A stretch of DNA of 10,875 bases from Chytridium lagenaria (taxonomy: Eukaryota > Chytridiomycota > Chytridiomycetes > Chytridiales > Chytridiaceae), in the NCBI GenBank assembly GCA_025449115.1, contig JAHLKC010000349.1:1-10875 (forward strand), in the 5' to 3' direction. The position numbers and the translations under genes are program-made. Below are positions 8,224-10,875 of the stretch, piece after piece (position 1 is the first letter of the stretch; each line of letters begins with the position of its first letter). The notes under the pieces were generated by a model. The model was not told the DNA's origin, searched no databases, and saw only the letters and a list, made by a program, of their open reading frames with translations.

Positions 8224-8416
8224 TTGTTTAACTTTTCCAGACACATAGCTGATTTGTACTTGAAATATCCACCTATTGCAAGATTTTGCTGCATTTGTAT
8301 AATAAATTCGTCTGTTCTATGTATGTTATTAAATGCGCTAAAAACAATAAAAAAGTGCGAATATATTACCGGCTTATATTGCCACGTGGATACATCTAAA
8401 ATTTTGATATATTTTA
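8224..8416. promoter_or_regulatory. Short spacer between gene 2 and gene 3
   Basis: This AT-rich stretch of 193 bp contains the gene 2 polyadenylation candidate and, just before the gene 3 ATG, a TATATTTTA sequence. Such a short same-strand spacer must hold both a 3' end and a promoter. A readthrough transcript is the alternative. Confidence 0.4.
8301..8306 (+). terminator. Possible polyadenylation signal of gene 2
   Basis: AATAAA lies 78 bp after the gene 2 stop codon and 111 bp before the proposed gene 3 start. The spacing suits a 3' end signal in a compact genome. Confidence 0.4.
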
Positions 8417-10875
8417 ATGCACACCCGCAAACTGGCGTCAGACGCTAGTGCAATACCTCAAGTGAAAGCTCTTGATGTGTTGAGGCTACAAGTAACGTGA
8501 ACTGGCGTCTTATGCTCCTAACCACTCGGTATCGGTGGATTATCGTAGTTTATATATAAAATTGGGATGTTCATCGGCATAGATAATTGTAGCGACGCGT
8601 CAGCGTCTTGAAACCTTCACCAATGTGTTCCTGGATGCCAATGCTTTTCAAAAACACGCCATTACTCTACCCACTCTTGTAATGTTGCTGATGTATATTT
8701 GATTGGCGTTTGTTTTTGGATGTAAACGGCAAAATTATATAAGGTTGAATAAAATGACAATTTTTGGTAGCAAGTTTTTTTTTAAGATTTTTCACTCCCG
8801 CATACAACAGTAAATATGTAACATCGGTGGTAAGCGGTTGTATGCTGTGAAGTACATGTTTATACTGAGGTATGCGGGTCTGTTTTTTGTTTGCAGAATT
8901 ATTTTATTTGCCATGACCTTGTCAAAATCCACGTTGAAAACGTGATTGTCCGTGATTTTAACGGAAGTACCATGTATTCTGCAAACTTGGGGACCTTGAG
9001 AGATAGGCCCTATACCAAATGGGAAAAATACATGCAAAAGAGGTTAGCCTTGAAGGGCCTAGTTTATACACGCGGGAATTTAGGTATTTTTATGGCTTGC
9101 CGTTTGCTGATGATCTTAAGATGCATACGTCGAAAAGGAGCTTTCTTGGACTGTACTTGACTCTGGTTCCGACACATCCCGAAACACAAGTACTCCTTTG
9201 CATGGGGCCACCTTTCAGGATGCTTCTAGTTTACAAGCAGCAATAACGGAATACACTTTGATGGATCCATATGGTGATGTTACAATTCAGGATGGTGAAG
9301 GAATGGACAGGGATATACCGGCAGATATCAACATATCTGGATCAGACCGAATTGGATACGGTTCAAATGAGTATGATAACCAATTCTAGTATGTCATCTA
9401 ATGTATTGCACCATAGCACTGAAGAATACCGACGAAAAGTGTTGATTGATTACAAAGAAAGTATTCTAAATCAAGAAACCACTGCAGCGCCTCGTCCCAA
9501 CAACGTATTCATTCTTCAAGACTATAGCGCCAATCCTAAAGTGAATCAGGTATCGACGTCATGATCTAACAGCTACTGATATTTGGAAGAAAACTAAATT
9601 CGTTTCGCTTCAAATATACAATATGGGGATGGAATTGGAGCGAACCGAATGCAACTGCACTCGTAGAATATCGACTTGTATACATAAAGACGTTATTCCT
9701 TTGTTAAAGATCACATTAAATATCCGCAAGGTGAGCTTAGTTTTTTCTCGGACGACACAGTTGTCCACAACAGCGGTATCAGACAAGTTGTACGCTTACC
9801 GCTAAATACGTACGTTTAATAGTGTTGTTACACGCATAAAGCCGCATTTGTTTGGTTGTTGCCATAACTGCACGCATACTGTTTTCAGCTTACCGCACCT
9901 TTATTAGTGTATAGCTGATCGCATGCGTTTTTTTTTTTTATCTTCCACACAGATACAGACCCGTTTATAAGTCTTCACTTTGACAAGAGATTTAAGATAT
10001 TCGCGGTTCTTGATGAAAGAATTACTACTGGATCGCAGTGCTTATACTTCGCATGTTCATCAACAAAGCAACAAGGTGGCTTTCCACTGCGAAGGTATCC
10101 ATTGCAGAAATGGGAAAGTCAACGTCAGCCCATGTTATCACATTGATGTCCTACGAAAAGCTGATCCAAGTACATTAAGCTTCAGTCAACAAGTCGTATC
10201 TCTGAAGAGGACGAAAAAAATGGTTCGGTGTCTTGGAAGCCAATACCCCACCGCATTATTCACTTCTTGAACGTGAGGCTAGTTTTTGGCCTCCAAGAAT
10301 CTTCAGGGCTGGAGAAGATGCGATTCTGAACCCTGGCACTGTCTTCTACCTTGAAGGTGACTCTCAATGCGTCTGCGGATTAAAGATACAAAATTGCGAT
10401 TCTGAAAAAAGATTTCGGTGGTGTATGCTATACACAGAACAGGGTGCCGTTCGCTGCTTTATTGAAACAGCAAAATGCTCTCGTTGCCCTCCAAGGTATA
10501 ACAGATTTATTGGGCCTGACCTTGGAGATCGGGGAATATTCAATAAGAACAATTTCTGTCTTATAACGCACTTTTTCCTGGACAAGATAACGGAACTGAT
10601 TACCTCAACAACATTCTCCTTTACGCTTACTCAAAGCACTTACAGTCAAACTATAATGAGTTTGGTCGGGGAAGGTGCCTGTACAAGCCTCCTTCTAGTA
10701 AAGTCATATCTGCGGTAAGTCATCACTTGTCATAAATTCTTTTCCGTTCCATTCCTGCAAGCTGGCCAGGTACTGCTTGACCATCTGGATCAATGATCCA
10801 AATGCCCGCATACTAACGTTAACGGCGGTAATACACCGCAAATAAACGTATTTTAACGTTTGCGGCCGTCTGTTT
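8417..10875 (+). CDS. Gene 3: KDZ-transposase-associated protein, 5' part (at least 10 exons, continues beyond window)
   Basis: Exons: 8417-8491, 8583-8678, 8897-9083, 9121-9370, 9417-9549, 9590-9677 (or to 9730), 9953 to 10037 (or 10005), 10069 (or 10076) to 10169, 10210-10697 and 10762-10827. An in-frame TGA at 8405 supports the ATG. Joints are GT-AG and in frame, but 9678-10075 has competing solutions. Two cysteine clusters are visible: FHCEGIHCRNG ending in PCYH (C-x4-C-x9-C-x-H, SWIM-like), and CVCG ... C ... AKCSRC followed by DLGDRGIFN and LITHFFLD. Another SWIM-like CNC-x6-CIH exists if exon 6 runs to 9730. From family knowledge, CxC and SWIM-type clusters before the catalytic domain are typical of Kyakuja-Dileera-Zisupton transposases. 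The order C-C cluster, GIFN, helical segment, then an Ile-Trp-Ile-like stretch (YCLTIWIND) matches my memory of such proteins. The catalytic core is not in the window. The family call is tentative and the gene structure more secure. Confidence 0.6.
8679..8896. repeat. Gene 3 intron 2 with decamer tract (8798-8877)
   Basis: This 218-bp intron contains eight units from 8798: CCGCATACAA, CAGTAAATAT, GTAACATCGG, TGGTAAGCGG, TTGTATGCTG, TGAAGTACAT, GTTTATACTG and AGGTATGCGG. The first and last units are opposite-strand versions of the same core. The intron ends in a strong T-rich acceptor (TTTGTTTGCAG). Confidence 0.65.
9788..9927. repeat. Decamer tract in a long gene 3 intron
   Basis: About fourteen units with recurring ACGCATA, GCCGCAT and ACCGCAC cores lie at 10-base spacing between the exon ending at 9677 or 9730 and the strong acceptor at 9952 (a poly-T run, then CACACAG). 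The register is looser than at 3888-4067. Confidence 0.55.
10806..10875. repeat. Decamer tract at the right edge
   Basis: Seven exact-register units: CCGCATACTA, ACGTTAACGG, CGGTAATACA, CCGCAAATAA, ACGTATTTTA, ACGTTTGCGG and CCGTCTGTTT. The tract begins about 22 bp before the likely donor GTAATA at 10828, so its first units may be read as the end of a gene 3 exon. Confidence 0.75.

Noticed and set aside
8792..9037. Minus-strand 81-aa open frame
   Set aside because: It overlaps exon 3 of gene 3, which has a strong acceptor at 8896 and continues in frame, and part of it lies in a decamer tract.
9019..9246. Alternative exon reading in gene 3 with YFYGLPFADDLKMHTSK, briefly compared with Tnp2-type transposases
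   Set aside because: Removing 9084-9120 as a 37-bp intron joins two frames that both continue well downstream. The alternative frame leads to no consistent continuation.

Overview
This window reads as nuclear DNA of a eukaryote. The coding sequence is broken into many short exons joined by very small GT-AG introns (mostly 36-60 bp). There is a degenerate copia-type LTR retrotransposon at the left edge, and there are no bacterial-style operons or ribosome binding sites. Base composition is AT-leaning. I cannot name the organism. A protist or an early-diverging fungus would fit, but that is inference only.

Layout. (1) 1-1515: the 5' part of a copia-like element on the minus strand. It comprises an LTR (1165-1515), a gag relic with frameshifts and stops, a CCHC zinc knuckle, and the start of the protease (DSG motif) at the window edge. 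(2) 1516-3111: about 1.6 kb with no convincing gene. It holds a TATA-like box, a decamer-periodic tract (2219-2318) and an alternating purine-pyrimidine tract (about 2757-2939) with a 33-bp tandem duplication. (3) 3112-4844, minus: gene 1, six exons, about 417 aa, with a coiled-coil middle and a basic Arg/Ser-rich tail. (4) 4845-5326: an intergenic region between two divergent genes. (5) 5327-8223, plus: gene 2, sixteen exons, 609 aa. It has a C2H2-like finger at its N-terminus and a long Lys/Ser/Pro/Glu-rich middle made of micro-exons that all join in phase 1. (6) 8417 to beyond the right edge, plus: gene 3, a multi-exon 5' part whose cysteine clusters resemble those that accompany KDZ (Kyakuja-Dileera-Zisupton) transposases. 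Its catalytic part would lie outside the window.

The exon models are my own, built by joining open frames at GT-AG sites. For genes 1 and 2 every junction keeps frame, and the total length is a multiple of three with a terminal stop. Gene 3 keeps frame throughout except for one ambiguous stretch (9678-10075).

The least expected feature is a family of degenerate tracts with a 10-bp period (unit roughly CCGYAWACWA, on either strand). They lie in intergenic DNA and in nearly all of the longer introns, and are essentially absent from the short introns. They appear to account for much of the difference in intron length. How the three genes relate is unknown. Genes 1 and 2 are divergently arranged, and gene 2 is followed closely by the transposase-like gene 3, so a multi-gene mobile element is possible but not shown.
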